From contig NZ_PVUE01000011.1 of NCBI RefSeq assembly GCF_003003235.1, forward strand, positions 62,001-126,000: a DNA stretch of 64,000 nt, in the 5' to 3' direction. Positions within the stretch are counted from its first letter, which is position 1; every line of letters begins with the position of its first letter. This DNA is from Antricoccus suffuscus. Its GTDB lineage: Bacteria; Actinomycetota; Actinomycetes; Mycobacteriales; Antricoccaceae. The notes below the pieces were generated by a model. The model was given only the letters and a program-made list of their open reading frames with translations, did no database searches and was not told where the DNA came from. A program made the translations under genes and the position numbers. This document shows positions 34,712 to 43,385 of this stretch, piece by piece.

Positions 34712-36001
34712 TCAGCTTGACGACGGCGCGTCCGGCGACAACGTGTCATCGAGCCAATCGAGCACTCGCTGGTTGAGCAGGGAGCGGTTGCCCATCTCGC
34801 AGTGCTCACCGGCACCCTCGGCGGCAGTGAACCGCAGCAGCGTCTTCTCGCTCGTCAGCGCGTCGTAGAAATCGGAGGTCGCCACTGCCAGCGGATCGTG
34901 CTCCGCTGCGGTCAATAACATCGGGCAGCGGATCCTCCCGACACGGTCCTTCAGTGTGTAGCGCGCGGATTTACTGATGAACTCGCGCAGGTTTTTCGCG
35001 CCGTTGGCCCACAACCCGCGCTGCACGATGGCCCAGCGAAGTTGCCTGTCGGCCTGAATTGCGCTCCACATGCCTTCGATCGTCGCGTCGGGCAGGTTGT
35101 CGAGGTCGGCCACATCCTCGGCGCTGGCGCCGAACCTCATCGCAAAGCCTCGAATCGATTCGGCGATATCCCACTGGCCCGGATCTGCGATGCACGCGGC
35201 AAGACGCGGTTCGGCTGAGGCTGCGCGAGGAGCGAGGTAGCCACCAAGACTCCAGCCGCTGAGCGCGATTTTCGCGCGATCGACGATCTTGACCGTCTCG
35301 GCGTAGTCGACAACGGCGGCGATCACGACCTCCCAGTCCGGCCGAAGTGATACGCCTCGCTCATACAACATCGCCCCTTGACCGGGCCCGTCGAACATCA
35401 GGACGTGATATCCGCGCCGCAACGCGGCGATCCCTGAGGCGAAGTAGAGATCGGTGATCGTGGCGTCGTATCCGTTGTTGAGGATCAGCAGTGGGCGTAC
35501 CTCGGTCTCGCGACCGAAGGCGGGCACGAGGTACGCCGGGAGTTCGGTGTTCTCGTATGGGATGGCGACCGGATGCACGGGTACCGTCGACAACTCCATG
35601 CCGCGCCGAAAGGCGTTCATCTGCTTATTGAAGGCACTCAACAGCCTCGGGTCGACCGGTGTGCCGTACAGCGGGTGGTACGCCGCCGCGTACAGGCAAC
35701 TCGATCGCAGGAACAGATCGCGCGCGCTCTGCGGATGTCCCGCCGCGAGCACTGCCTCGGCTTCGGAGTACTTCGTCGCCGCCGCATCCACCCAGGCGTC
35801 GTAGAACGCCGAGTCGTCACCGTCAGCGACAACGTTTGCAACTGCCACGATGTCGCCCATATCGGCGCCGCCCACAGGGATGTAGCCGACCGGCCATTGC
35901 CCGAACCCATCATGGAACGCACTATCGAAGAGGGCACCGCGGCGCTTGACAGCAGTGGGCTTCGTCGTCGACCGGGCGGCCCGCGTACTCGTGCTACTCA
36001 T
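34712..36001 (-). CDS. Alpha/beta hydrolase, FrsA/DUF1100-like
   Basis: A 429-residue hydrolase with a helical N-terminal part (about 1-155) and a C-terminal alpha/beta-hydrolase domain. The nucleophile elbow is GWSLGG (Ser in KIALSGWSLGGYLAPRAA), the acid is Asp in TAAEHDPLA, and the His is in GAGEHCEMGNRSL. The oxyanion-side strand LLILNNGYDATITDLYF precedes. This layout resembles 2,6-dihydroxypseudooxynicotine hydrolase and other large FrsA-like C-C or ester hydrolases. ATG at 36001 has TGGAG upstream. The gene is not clearly in an operon (51 bp to the lipoprotein gene on the same strand). Substrate unknown. Confidence 0.87.
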   Translation of the reverse strand: MSSTSTRAARSTTKPTAVKRRGALFDSAFHDGFGQWPVGYIPVGGADMGDIVAVANVVADGDDSAFYDAWVDAAATKYSEAEAVLAAGHPQSARDLFLRSSCLYAAAYHPLYGTPVDPRLLSAFNKQMNAFRRGMELSTVPVHPVAIPYENTELPAYLVPAFGRETEVRPLLILNNGYDATITDLYFASGIAALRRGYHVLMFDGPGQGAMLYERGVSLRPDWEVVIAAVVDYAETVKIVDRAKIALSGWSLGGYLAPRAASAEPRLAACIADPGQWDIAESIRGFAMRFGASAEDVADLDNLPDATIEGMWSAIQADRQLRWAIVQRGLWANGAKNLREFISKSARYTLKDRVGRIRCPMLLTAAEHDPLAVATSDFYDALTSEKTLLRFTAAEGAGEHCEMGNRSLLNQRVLDWLDDTLSPDAPSSS

Positions 36002-36283
36002 GATTTGGACTCCATGACGCGTGCCTCCCGTTTTTACGCTGCTGACTGATCCGCGCTGTTCACTAATTTGCGCTGACGACTCACTCAGCGTGCGCGGCTG
36101 AGCGACCCGCACCGCCGCGCACGCTTCCCCCGGTCAAGGATGCCGCGATCGGCATCCAGGGCGCCATAGACCTAGGTCGGTGTTCGGACGTCGTCAGGCA
36201 CGCGGCGCGCCACTGGCCACCCTGGCCTATCGTGGGCCACCGACTGTCGATGCCGCTCGTCGATCGCGCGACGATGCAAGTCA

Positions 36284-36289
36284 TACGAT
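36284..36289 (+). promoter_or_regulatory. -10 box for a leaderless sensor-kinase transcript
   Basis: TACGAT followed by exactly six bases (CAGTGG) and the ATG at 36296; no Shine-Dalgarno. The same geometry as at 4274 and 57204. Nothing else is recognised in the 183 bp between the divergent hydrolase and kinase genes. Confidence 0.5.
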
Positions 36290-36295
36290 CAGTGG

Positions 36296-38053
36296 ATGGT
36301 TGCCTTGGGCACAGCGCGCCTACCGCGTTCACGATCCCTTGGCCGCGCATCTTCAATGCTCGCCGCGGCAGCCCTCGGCCTGGGCTGTATTCAACTCGGT
36401 GTTGTGCTGCCGGGTTCGGGTGACGTGTGGTGGGCCCATGTGCTGTTTGCCGCGGTTTTCTGGGTTTACGTCGCCGCCGGCATCTTGGCGTGGCTCAGAC
36501 GACCGAGCAACCGGATCGGTGCGCTTCTCGTGTTCGGCGGATTCATGGTGTTTGCCGCAAGTCTGGCCAATACGGATATTCCTGGGATCGCCGCGTTCGG
36601 CACGGTATGCGCCACTGCCGTATTCGCCGTGACTATTCATCTGCTGCTGGCGTTTCCGGCTGGCCGGCTGCGCACACGCGCTTCGAGGGCAACGGTAGTT
36701 GCCGCGTACGTCGTCTCTTTCGTCCTGCAGGCGCCGCTATATCTGTTTGATAAGTCGGCGCCATCGCCGTTGAGTGTCGCCGATCGTGCAGATCTGCTGC
36801 TGGTCGGAGAGTGGGTTCAGCGCGCAGCCGGGGCGCTCGTTGTCGTGGCGACCGCGGTGATCCTTGCGCAGAGACTGAAGCGTGCCGACGCCGCACACTT
36901 CCGCGTGCTCGGGCCGCTTTTCGCCTACGGCATGCTCGCGGTGCTCACGATTTCGCTTCGGTCGTTCTTGCTTGAGAATATTTTCGGCCTGTCCCCGCTA
37001 GCCGGCGCCACGGTGCAGCTGGTCGTGTTCGGAGGGATCCCGATCGCATTCACCCTTGGTGTTCTGCGCGGCGGGTTCGCGCGCACTGGAGCGCTCGACG
37101 AGTTGGGGACTTGGCTCGGTGCTACCGGTGCCGCTCGCCTGAGCCTGGTCGACGCGCTCGCTCAGGCTCTTGGAGACAACTCTGTTCAAATCGTGTTTTG
37201 GGTGCCCGAGCAGAAGGCTTGGGTCGATTCGTCCGGCACGCAAATTGAACTGCCCGGACCACAGGCCGAGCGAGCGAGTGTCGAGCTGGAACTGGCAGGG
37301 GCGCGTATTGGCGCAATTGTTTACGACGCTGCGCTGAACGACGATCCGGACGTTGTCCGCGCCGCGGGTCGGGTGATAGCGATTGCGGCCGAACACGAAC
37401 GGCTACTCGCCGAACTGCGCGCGAGCCAGGACGCGCTGTGGCGCTCTCGTGCGCGTCTGGTCGCCGCGGCCGATCGCGAGAGACGGCGAATAGCTCGCGA
37501 TCTCCACGATGGAATCCAGGTGCGGCTTGTGTTGCTTGCGCTGGAAGCTCAGCAGATCGCGAATGCGCCCGAGTCGGCGCTCGCGACGGCCCGACAGGCG
37601 ACGGCCCTCCGCGTCGGCATCGATGCGGCCGCTGCCGAACTGCGCCGACTCGTGCACGATGTCATGCCATCGACACTCATCGAGCGCGGCTTGGCCGCTG
37701 CAACGGAAGACCTTGTCGACCGGATGCCCGTGCCGACCAGCCTGTACCTGAATATCACCGACGGCCGGTTATCCGAGCGTGTCGAAAGCACGGCGTACTT
37801 CGTGATCGCCGAGGGACTGGCGAACGCGCTGAAGCATGCGAAGGCGCAGAAGCTGGATGTGCGCGTCGAACGCGCCGGTGACCGTCTGTTCGTGGAGGTC
37901 GCCGACGACGGCACCGGCGGGGCGGCGCTGAGTGTGGGCAACGGCCTGCGTGGGCTGGCGGACCGGGTTGATGTTCTCGGCGGCCGTTTCCACCTCGATA
38001 GCGAACTCGGGGTCGGGACTCGGCTGGCCGCGGACTTGCCATGCGCATCCTGA
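36296..38053 (+). CDS. Membrane sensor histidine kinase (NarL/DesK-type)
   Basis: A 585-residue two-component kinase. Residues about 18-255 hold eight or so hydrophobic segments (a multi-helix sensor), then a GAF-like region (about 270-365). The HisKA_3 dimerisation domain has ERRRIARDLHDGIQVRL with phosphoacceptor His404. The HATPase has the N-box AEGLANALKHAKA, the D-box VADDGTGG and the G-box GNGLRGLADRV. All catalytic boxes are intact. The stop overlaps the ATG of what should be the LuxR-type response regulator (38041), but that gene ends after 15 codons, leaving the kinase an orphan. TACGAT 6 bases upstream suggests a leaderless mRNA. Confidence 0.9.
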   Translation: MVALGTARLPRSRSLGRASSMLAAAALGLGCIQLGVVLPGSGDVWWAHVLFAAVFWVYVAAGILAWLRRPSNRIGALLVFGGFMVFAASLANTDIPGIAAFGTVCATAVFAVTIHLLLAFPAGRLRTRASRATVVAAYVVSFVLQAPLYLFDKSAPSPLSVADRADLLLVGEWVQRAAGALVVVATAVILAQRLKRADAAHFRVLGPLFAYGMLAVLTISLRSFLLENIFGLSPLAGATVQLVVFGGIPIAFTLGVLRGGFARTGALDELGTWLGATGAARLSLVDALAQALGDNSVQIVFWVPEQKAWVDSSGTQIELPGPQAERASVELELAGARIGAIVYDAALNDDPDVVRAAGRVIAIAAEHERLLAELRASQDALWRSRARLVAAADRERRRIARDLHDGIQVRLVLLALEAQQIANAPESALATARQATALRVGIDAAAAELRRLVHDVMPSTLIERGLAAATEDLVDRMPVPTSLYLNITDGRLSERVESTAYFVIAEGLANALKHAKAQKLDVRVERAGDRLFVEVADDGTGGAALSVGNGLRGLADRVDVLGGRFHLDSELGVGTRLAADLPCAS

Positions 38054-38088
38054 TTGGCGACGGCCAGATGCCGGGGTCCGCGTATTAA
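38041..38088 (+). pseudogene. Remnant of a response-regulator gene (first 15 codons)
   Basis: The ATG at 38041 overlaps the kinase stop by 13 bases in a different frame and encodes MRILIGDGQMPGSAY, then TAA. The first nine residues match the start of NarL-type receiver domains, which usually read MR-I/V-L-I/L-A-D-D-Q. Here the first conserved Asp pair is already altered (GDG). The rest of the receiver and HTH are missing; the convergent SDR gene's stop follows immediately. This looks like a deletion junction just after the overlap. Seen directly: kinase/regulator overlap and early stop. Inferred: loss of the regulator. Confidence 0.65.
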
Positions 38089-38918
38089 GGCTGAAGCAGG
38101 GCGCCGGTACCGGCCAGGATGCTCCGCCCGGTGGTGTCGACGAGCTTCTGGGCGGCGATGGCCTGTGCGTCGGTCGACGGTTGGTAACGCAGCGCCGGAG
38201 ACGGATCCGCGGCGATCTCGCGGATCACGTCGGCGACCGATTCCGCCGACTGGCCACTCGAACCCATCGCCGTTATCCGTTCGTTGAATCGATTGATGAG
38301 CTCGCGGTAGGGGTCCTCGGCATCGATGTTGCTCGCATGCCCACCTACGTTGGCGAAAAACGCCGTACGCACGGGCCCGGGTTCCAGCAAGGAAAGGTGT
38401 ACGCCGAACTCCCGCATGACTGTCGCCAGGCTTTCCATGAGACCCTCGACGGCGAATTTGGCCGCGTTGTATGCGTCGCTGAACGGCAACGCAACGAGAC
38501 CGTTGAGACTCGTCACGGTGATGACTCGTCCCGAGCGCGCCGCCCGCATCGCGGGTAGGACGGCCTTGGTCACGCGAGCCACGCCAAAGAAGTTGAGCTC
38601 CATCGACTGGGATATTTCCTGCAGTGAGAGTTGCTCCAGTGTGCCGCGGTGTCCGGCGCCAGCGTTGTTGACGAGCAGCTCGATGCTGCCCCGATCGGCA
38701 TAGACCGAGCCGATGCACGAGTCGACGGACTGGTCGTCTGTGACATCGAGCGTTCGCAGCTCCACGTTGGGTAGCTCGTCAGCAATGTCCCGTAGCGACT
38801 GCGCTGATTCTGGGTGGCGTGCCGTTGCTACGACGTGCCACCCGGCGCCCGCCAACGCCCGTGTCGTTGCCAGCCCAATGCCGCTGCTGGCCCCGGTGAT
38901 TACTGCTGTTGACCCCAT
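38085..38918 (-). CDS. Short-chain dehydrogenase/reductase (SDR)
   Basis: A 277-residue classical SDR. Cofactor motif TGASSGIG at the N-terminus, NNAG at LLVNNAGAGHRG, catalytic Ser in VTSLNGL and the YxxxK pair in YNAAKFAVEGL. An Arg after the second strand (TARHPES) suggests NADPH preference. ATG at 38918 has GGGGAG about 9 bases upstream; the longer frame runs into the tRNA gene and is rejected. The C-terminal region (YRELINRFNERI, YQPSTDAQAIAAQKLVDTTG) resembles the oxidoreductases often annotated with retinol/steroid-type SDRs. Its 3' end abuts the truncated response-regulator remnant, a likely rearrangement junction. Confidence 0.92.
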   Translation of the reverse strand: MGSTAVITGASSGIGLATTRALAGAGWHVVATARHPESAQSLRDIADELPNVELRTLDVTDDQSVDSCIGSVYADRGSIELLVNNAGAGHRGTLEQLSLQEISQSMELNFFGVARVTKAVLPAMRAARSGRVITVTSLNGLVALPFSDAYNAAKFAVEGLMESLATVMREFGVHLSLLEPGPVRTAFFANVGGHASNIDAEDPYRELINRFNERITAMGSSGQSAESVADVIREIAADPSPALRYQPSTDAQAIAAQKLVDTTGRSILAGTGALLQP

Positions 38919-39113
38919 GATTTGCCCGCTCCCCGTTGCGCTTACGCGTCGGCCTAGTGACGAATCCACAAATGCGGTCCGGCGTAAAGCGACTTCAGCG
39001 TAACCCTCGATATTGCGCCAGATAGCCGATGACGGCGATGATCTTCGGACAACCGGTATGCCTTGGGCATCGCAGATGCGCGAACTGCGGCCTTCTCGGT
39101 TACCAGCAGTTTG

Positions 39114-39186
39114 TGCCCCCAGCAGGATTCGAACCTGCGACACACGGTTTAGGAAACCGATGCTCTATCCCCTGAGCTATGGAGGC
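39114..39186 (-). tRNA. tRNA-Arg (anticodon CCU)
   Basis: A 73-nt cloverleaf on the minus strand. The acceptor stem GCCTCCA pairs with TGGGGGC (one U-G), then the D-arm AGCTCAGGGGATAGAGC, the anticodon arm CGGTTTCCTAAACCG with loop TTCCTAA (anticodon CCT), and the T-arm GCAGGTTCGAATCCTGC. The discriminator is A. CCA is not encoded. It reads AGG codons. No integrase or element is seen at its 3' side. Confidence 0.96.
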
Positions 39187-39245
39187 CACGCGCCGCTTAC
39201 GCAACTTGGTCATGCTACCGGCTGTCCCGAACTGGCCATCGGGTG

Positions 39246-40268
39246 CTAGGTCAGAACGACACCGATCCGGTGGGCCGTGTTACGGGCGTCTTCCAGTGGC
39301 TGGCGCGTGCCGTGTATGTCCGTTGCGCGGACGATGACTACGGTCTTGCCGACCAACTCGCTCGATCCTAAGAACTCGAACCGCTGCCACGAGTGCTGGA
39401 CCCGGCCCGCGACGTCAGCCCGCTGCCAACTGCGGCCGTCGTCGAGGCTGACCTCGACTGTCGCGATCTCGTCCGCGGCCCACGTCCAGCCCCAGACGGA
39501 TACGGAGGTGTGGGTGATCCGTTCGTGCTGTCGCGGCGAGACAATGATCGAGTCCGGCGCGACCGCCCAGACCGGCTTCCGCTGCGGCATGCCGCCGCTA
39601 GGGGAGGGAATCGGGTCGTTGTAGAGCTCGGTCGAGAACAATCCGGGTGCGCGATGGTCGGCCGCCGCGATGCGGCACAGCCATTTCACCGAGTTCGTGC
39701 CATAAAAACCGGGCACTAACAGCCGCAGCGGAAATCCATGTTCCGGCGTTAGCGGTTCGCCGTTGACCTCGTAGGCAAGCAGTACGCCGCCCTCGCGAAC
39801 TCGTTCGATCGGCAGGTCCTTCACGTAGTAGTCCGCCGACCAGCTCGCGTAGGTGCCGTGGTCCGGCGCGAAAGACCAGATAAACGACGTACGCCGGTCC
39901 AAGCCAACGCTATCGAGTACTTCGGCGAGGTCGGCGCCGGCCCAGATCGCGTTCGAGGCGTTGTGCGTATTTATCCGCGGGTCGTCCGGAAAACCGCCGC
40001 ATTGCAGGACTGACTGCACCTCGTGTCGGGGGAAGCTGCGTACGTCCTCGAGTGTCAATCTCGCGTCTCGATCGACGAGGCCATCGACTTCCAGCCGCCA
40101 GTCGGCGAGATTGATACGCGCGTTGCCGAAGTGCGACAGGACGAAGTGATCGTCGGTGGGGGTGATCGTTGTGATCAGGTCGTGCACCGGCCGTCGATGC
40201 CGAAACGTCGTGTCCGGGTCCATGTAGCTGGTCGGTTGCCACGGTTCGGCGAGGTGATCGCTGCTCAC
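39246..40268 (-). CDS. Molybdopterin-dependent oxidoreductase, sulfite-oxidase fold
   Basis: A 340-residue soluble protein with the sulfite-oxidase molybdopterin domain (about 45-225) and a C-terminal Mo-co dimerisation domain (about 235-340, with VSVWGWTWAADEIATVEVSLDDGRSWQRA). The Mo-ligating Cys is in VLQCGGFPDD; most relatives have Cys followed by Ala-Gly-Asn, so this loop is divergent. The PEHGFPLRLLVPGFYGTNSVKWL segment is the typical cofactor-binding loop. No Tat signal is present, so it would be cytoplasmic, unlike YedY. The start is GTG at 40268 with only a weak ribosome site; ATG 40223 is a fallback. moeA for cofactor synthesis lies 10 kb away at 50429. Confidence 0.88.
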   Translation of the reverse strand: MSSDHLAEPWQPTSYMDPDTTFRHRRPVHDLITTITPTDDHFVLSHFGNARINLADWRLEVDGLVDRDARLTLEDVRSFPRHEVQSVLQCGGFPDDPRINTHNASNAIWAGADLAEVLDSVGLDRRTSFIWSFAPDHGTYASWSADYYVKDLPIERVREGGVLLAYEVNGEPLTPEHGFPLRLLVPGFYGTNSVKWLCRIAAADHRAPGLFSTELYNDPIPSPSGGMPQRKPVWAVAPDSIIVSPRQHERITHTSVSVWGWTWAADEIATVEVSLDDGRSWQRADVAGRVQHSWQRFEFLGSSELVGKTVVIVRATDIHGTRQPLEDARNTAHRIGVVLT

Positions 40269-40531
40269 GGCCTACGCCCAATCGTCGTCGGATCTTCACC
40301 TATCTGCATCGTCAACCCAATCGGGGTGCGGGTCAATACAGCCGGACCGCCAAGTGTCCGCGGCGCAGCTTTCTCGCGGATCGAGCCGCGACTTGCCGCA
40401 GATGGCGAGACATTCGTGACGGATCGGCCAACGGGTGTCGCGCTGAGCGGCGTAACGGGGCGCACGCGGATGCAGCCCCGGGCGTTGGCTAAGTTAGTCG
40501 GCAATGATCAACGCGTCGATAAGGGGTGTCA

Positions 40532-41320
40532 ATGAGCGAGAATGACAAGTTGCTGGAGATTCTCACTCTGGAGACACTTGAGGAGCGACTATTTCGCTCG
40601 ACCTACCTGTTTCCGGAGCGCTGGCCGTTGTATGGCGGTCAGGTCGCGGCCCAGGCCTTGTACGCCGCGGGTAACACGGTGCCGGCAGGACGCGATCCGC
40701 ACTCGATCCACTGCTATTTCCTGCGTGGCGGCGACCCGTCCATCCCCGTGGTGTTCAAGGTCGAGGTCGACTTTGACGGTGGCTCGTTCTCCTCGCGGCG
40801 GGTGGTCGCGGTACAAAAGGGTGAGGTCATCTTCAACGCATCCGTGTCGTTTCACTCGAAACACGACGGGCCGGACGCGCAGATGGTCGACGCGAAGGAG
40901 ATCGGCGACCCAGACGCCTTGTATGCATGGCCCTCTGGCCGCCTGCATTCGGTTGAAATGCGTGCTGACCGCGAGCCCAAGGGCCGAGAACACATGCCAA
41001 TGAACTTCCTCGCCCGCGTCTCCACGAAGCTTCCAGACGACCGGATCGTGCACGCCGCCGCGCTGACGTACCTGACTGATGCAGGCACCGGGCTGCGCGA
41101 TGCAATGACGCCCGAGATCGGGTTCCTGGCGAGCATCGACCACGTGATTTGGCTGCACCAGCTTCCGGACATGAACGAGTGGCACTTGTTCAACTTGCTG
41201 CCGCGGCGTACCGGCGGTGGGCGAGGGCTATTCAACGGCGCGGTATTCGACCGGGCGGGTGAACTGATCGCGTCGTTCGCGCAAGAGTCACTCTTTCGCT
41301 ATAAGAAACCGGCTCCCTAG
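40532..41320 (+). CDS. tesB: Acyl-CoA thioesterase II
   Basis: A 262-residue double-hotdog acyl-CoA thioesterase, hydrolysing acyl-CoA to free acid and CoA. The N-terminal hotdog has YLFPERWPLYGGQVAAQALYAAGNTV and SIHCYFLRGGDPSIPVVFKVEVDFDGGSFSSRRVVAVQ in outline, with FNASVSFHS. The C-terminal hotdog has the Asp of FLASIDHVIWLHQLP (catalytic region) and ASFAQESLFRY at the end. Catalytic Asp/Gln/Thr-type residues fit TesB. ATG at 40532 has AAGGGG 5-6 bases upstream, chosen over GTG 40526. It fits the fatty-acid and CoA theme of the region. The gene pair with the PPOX-type protein is separated by 33 bp. Confidence 0.93.
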   Translation: MSENDKLLEILTLETLEERLFRSTYLFPERWPLYGGQVAAQALYAAGNTVPAGRDPHSIHCYFLRGGDPSIPVVFKVEVDFDGGSFSSRRVVAVQKGEVIFNASVSFHSKHDGPDAQMVDAKEIGDPDALYAWPSGRLHSVEMRADREPKGREHMPMNFLARVSTKLPDDRIVHAAALTYLTDAGTGLRDAMTPEIGFLASIDHVIWLHQLPDMNEWHLFNLLPRRTGGGRGLFNGAVFDRAGELIASFAQESLFRYKKPAP

Positions 41321-41353
41321 CCCGAGCCCGCCGGTCGTGGGAGACTCGGTCGC

Positions 41354-41728
41354 ATGAGCGTCAAGGTGCAACTTGAGGGTCTGGCGTCCGCCCTCGTCGA
41401 CTACACGTACGCCTACCTGCTGACCACCGGCAATGATCAGCGGCCGCACGCCGTCGCCGTCACACCGCGGCTCACCGACACCGATTTTCGGGTAGACGAG
41501 CCGGGACGGCGTACGCAAACCAACATCGAAGACCGGCCGGACGTATCGCTGGTCTTCCCGCCGGCCCAACAAGGCGGCTACTCGCTCATCGTCGACGGGC
41601 GAGCCTCCGCAGCCGACGGCCAGCTCGTCGTCGTACCGGCCTCGGCCGTTCTCCATCGGGCCGCCACACCGGATACGACGCCTGCCGAGCCGGGGTGTAC
41701 GGCGGACTGCCAGCGCATTCCCGTCTAA
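41354..41728 (+). CDS. Pyridoxamine 5'-phosphate oxidase-like (PPOX) flavin/F420-binding protein
   Basis: A 124-residue split-barrel protein. YTYAYLLTTGNDQRPHAVAVTPRLTDTDFRV and TQTNIEDRPDVSLVFPP, followed by YSLIVDGRASA, match the short PPOX family that binds FMN or F420 in actinobacteria. The catalytic identity is not resolvable. The last 25 residues (DTTPAEPGCTADC) look poorly conserved with two Cys. Start ATG 41354 lacks a strong Shine-Dalgarno, so translation may depend on the upstream thioesterase gene 33 bp away. The 239 bp after it, up to the HNH gene, hold no gene I can support. Confidence 0.85.
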   Translation: MSVKVQLEGLASALVDYTYAYLLTTGNDQRPHAVAVTPRLTDTDFRVDEPGRRTQTNIEDRPDVSLVFPPAQQGGYSLIVDGRASAADGQLVVVPASAVLHRAATPDTTPAEPGCTADCQRIPV

Positions 41729-41967
41729 GTCGCAACCTCACGGTCCGCGTGACCGATACACCTCGACATGTGACCACGCGCGCGGCCGCCTCACTAGTTA
41801 CGCGAGACTCGTACTCGTCGCCCGGCGTTCGAAAAGAATTTACTCGCGAAGCTCCGTGGGCGGGTTTATCCTGTGTCTCAAGCCGCGACATCCTCGCGCG
41901 TGCGACAACGCATGCGCATTTCTACGATTACGGCGGCTACTCACCTCTGAGACGGGAGTGTCGAGGT

Positions 41968-42441
41968 ATGACTGCCGCCGTGGCGACGCACGACCCCATC
42001 ACCTTGCTCAACGCAAGCCACGAGCTGCTGTCCAACGACGTTACCCTCAAGCGCGCCGCGCGGCTGCTGGTGAAAGGCAAAGCCGTGGTTCACGAAGGTC
42101 ATGACGGTCGGTTTCTGCGGCACTGGCCCTGGCCTAAGGTCTTGATCCTCGTCAAGTACGTCAAAATCGCCGCCGACGTTCTCTATCGTCCACCGACGGT
42201 CTCGCGCAAGGGAGTACTGCGCCGTGACGGTCACCGGTGTGCCTACTGCGGCAGACAGGCCAACACGATTGACCACGTCGTCCCCCGAAGCCGAGGCGGA
42301 GCCATGTCGTGGAAGAACCTCGTCGCGGCCTGTCGGACATGCAACGGCGCCAAGGGCAACCGGACCCCCGACGAGGCCCGGATGCCACTTCTGCGCCAGC
42401 CCTATACGCCGAAACGATTCCAGCTAAATTTCGCTGGCTAA
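41968..42441 (+). CDS. HNH endonuclease family protein
   Basis: A 157-residue protein of the actinobacterial HNH type that begins with the ITLLNASHELLSNDVTLKRAARLLVKGKAVV pattern (seen here over residues about 9-40). The C-terminal HNH module has Zn pair CAYCG, then TIDHVVPRSRGG with the catalytic His-Asp-His-like DHV and the second Zn pair CRTCN, followed by AKGNRTP. All motif residues are intact. ATG at 41968 is selected because the family N-terminus starts there; GGGAG lies about 9-10 bases upstream. The role is not known; members are chromosomal and conserved, so this is not a strong sign of a mobile element. Convergent with proX, 3 bases between stops. Confidence 0.9.
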   Translation: MTAAVATHDPITLLNASHELLSNDVTLKRAARLLVKGKAVVHEGHDGRFLRHWPWPKVLILVKYVKIAADVLYRPPTVSRKGVLRRDGHRCAYCGRQANTIDHVVPRSRGGAMSWKNLVAACRTCNGAKGNRTPDEARMPLLRQPYTPKRFQLNFAG

Positions 42442-42444
42442 GGC

Positions 42445-43374
42445 CTAGTTGTCTTTGAGGTACTTCTTCGCGACCGTGTCGATGTCGGCCTTGTCGATCG
42501 AGATCTCCTTCATCATCGACTTGAGCTTGTCGGTCGTCAGAGACTTGGATACGGCGTTCAGCGCGTCGACAGCCTTGCCCTTCAGCTTGGCCTTCGTGCC
42601 GAGCGGTACGACGTTCTGAGGCGTGAATACGTTCTTCGGGTCGGTGAGCGTCACGAAGTGATTTTCCTCGATCGCCGGGTCGGTGGAGAAGATGTCGCCA
42701 ACATCGACCGAACCGTCCTTCACTGCATTGACAGTCAGGGGGCCGCCGGCATCAAGTGTGGTCATCGACTTGAACACGATGCCGTAGATGTCCTTCAGCC
42801 CAACCAGCCCAGCCTTACGCGTCTCGAACTCCGGTCCCGCGCCCATTATCAGGTCGCCCGCGACCGGTTTCAGGTCCTCGATCGACTTGAGTTTGTACTT
42901 GTCGGCGGTTTCCTTGGTGACGACCAGCGAATCCTTGTCCTCGGCGGCGGACTTATCGAGCACCGTGAGCTCTTTAGGCAGGTTCTTCTTGAGGTCCGCG
43001 TAGATCTGGTCAGGATCTGTGGCGTCGCTCGTCGTACCGTTTTGCGCGACGTAGTAGTTGAGCGTATTGCCGGTATATTCGGGAATCAGGTCGATCGAGC
43101 CGTCCTTCAGCGCCTTGAGGTAGACCTCTCGTGAGCCGATATTGAAGTTACGGGTGACCTTGTAGCCCTTGCCTTCCAAGGCTTGGGCGTAGATCTCCGC
43201 GAGCAACTGGCTCTCCGGGAAGTTCGCCGAGCCGATCGTGATCGACCCCGAGGAGCCGCTGGACTTATTGTTGCTTCCGGACACGTCACCGCTGCTTGCG
43301 CAGGCGGTGAGGCCCAGCGCGGTAACCGCGAGTAAGGCGACAGCGGTCAGGCTGCGGCGTAAGGACTTCTTCAT
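42445..43374 (-). CDS. Osmoprotectant (glycine betaine/choline) ABC substrate-binding lipoprotein
   Basis: A 309-residue OpuCC/ProX-type binding protein. Lipoprotein signal with LGLTAC (Cys25) and a Ser/Gly/Asn tether. The mature domain opens with ITIGSANFPESQLLAEIYAQALEGKGYKV, the standard OpuAC-type start, and has SREVYLKALKDGSIDLIPEYTGNTL and TLDAGGPLTVNAVKDGSVDVGDIFSTDPAI. It is the last gene of a four-gene minus-strand operon (ATPase, permease, permease, binding protein) with 11 bp to the preceding permease. Binding of a quaternary amine is family-level knowledge; the aromatic cage residues were not checked. Confidence 0.93.
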   Translation of the reverse strand: MKKSLRRSLTAVALLAVTALGLTACASSGDVSGSNNKSSGSSGSITIGSANFPESQLLAEIYAQALEGKGYKVTRNFNIGSREVYLKALKDGSIDLIPEYTGNTLNYYVAQNGTTSDATDPDQIYADLKKNLPKELTVLDKSAAEDKDSLVVTKETADKYKLKSIEDLKPVAGDLIMGAGPEFETRKAGLVGLKDIYGIVFKSMTTLDAGGPLTVNAVKDGSVDVGDIFSTDPAIEENHFVTLTDPKNVFTPQNVVPLGTKAKLKGKAVDALNAVSKSLTTDKLKSMMKEISIDKADIDTVAKKYLKDN

Positions 43375-43385
43375 CAGTTCCCCAT

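Noticed and set aside
39114-39186. tRNA-Arg(CCU) as an integration site of an island
   Set aside because: No integrase, direct repeat or compositional shift is visible on either side.
41968-42441. HNH gene as a homing endonuclease or restriction enzyme
   Set aside because: It belongs to a common stand-alone actinobacterial family, with no methylase, intron or phage gene beside it.
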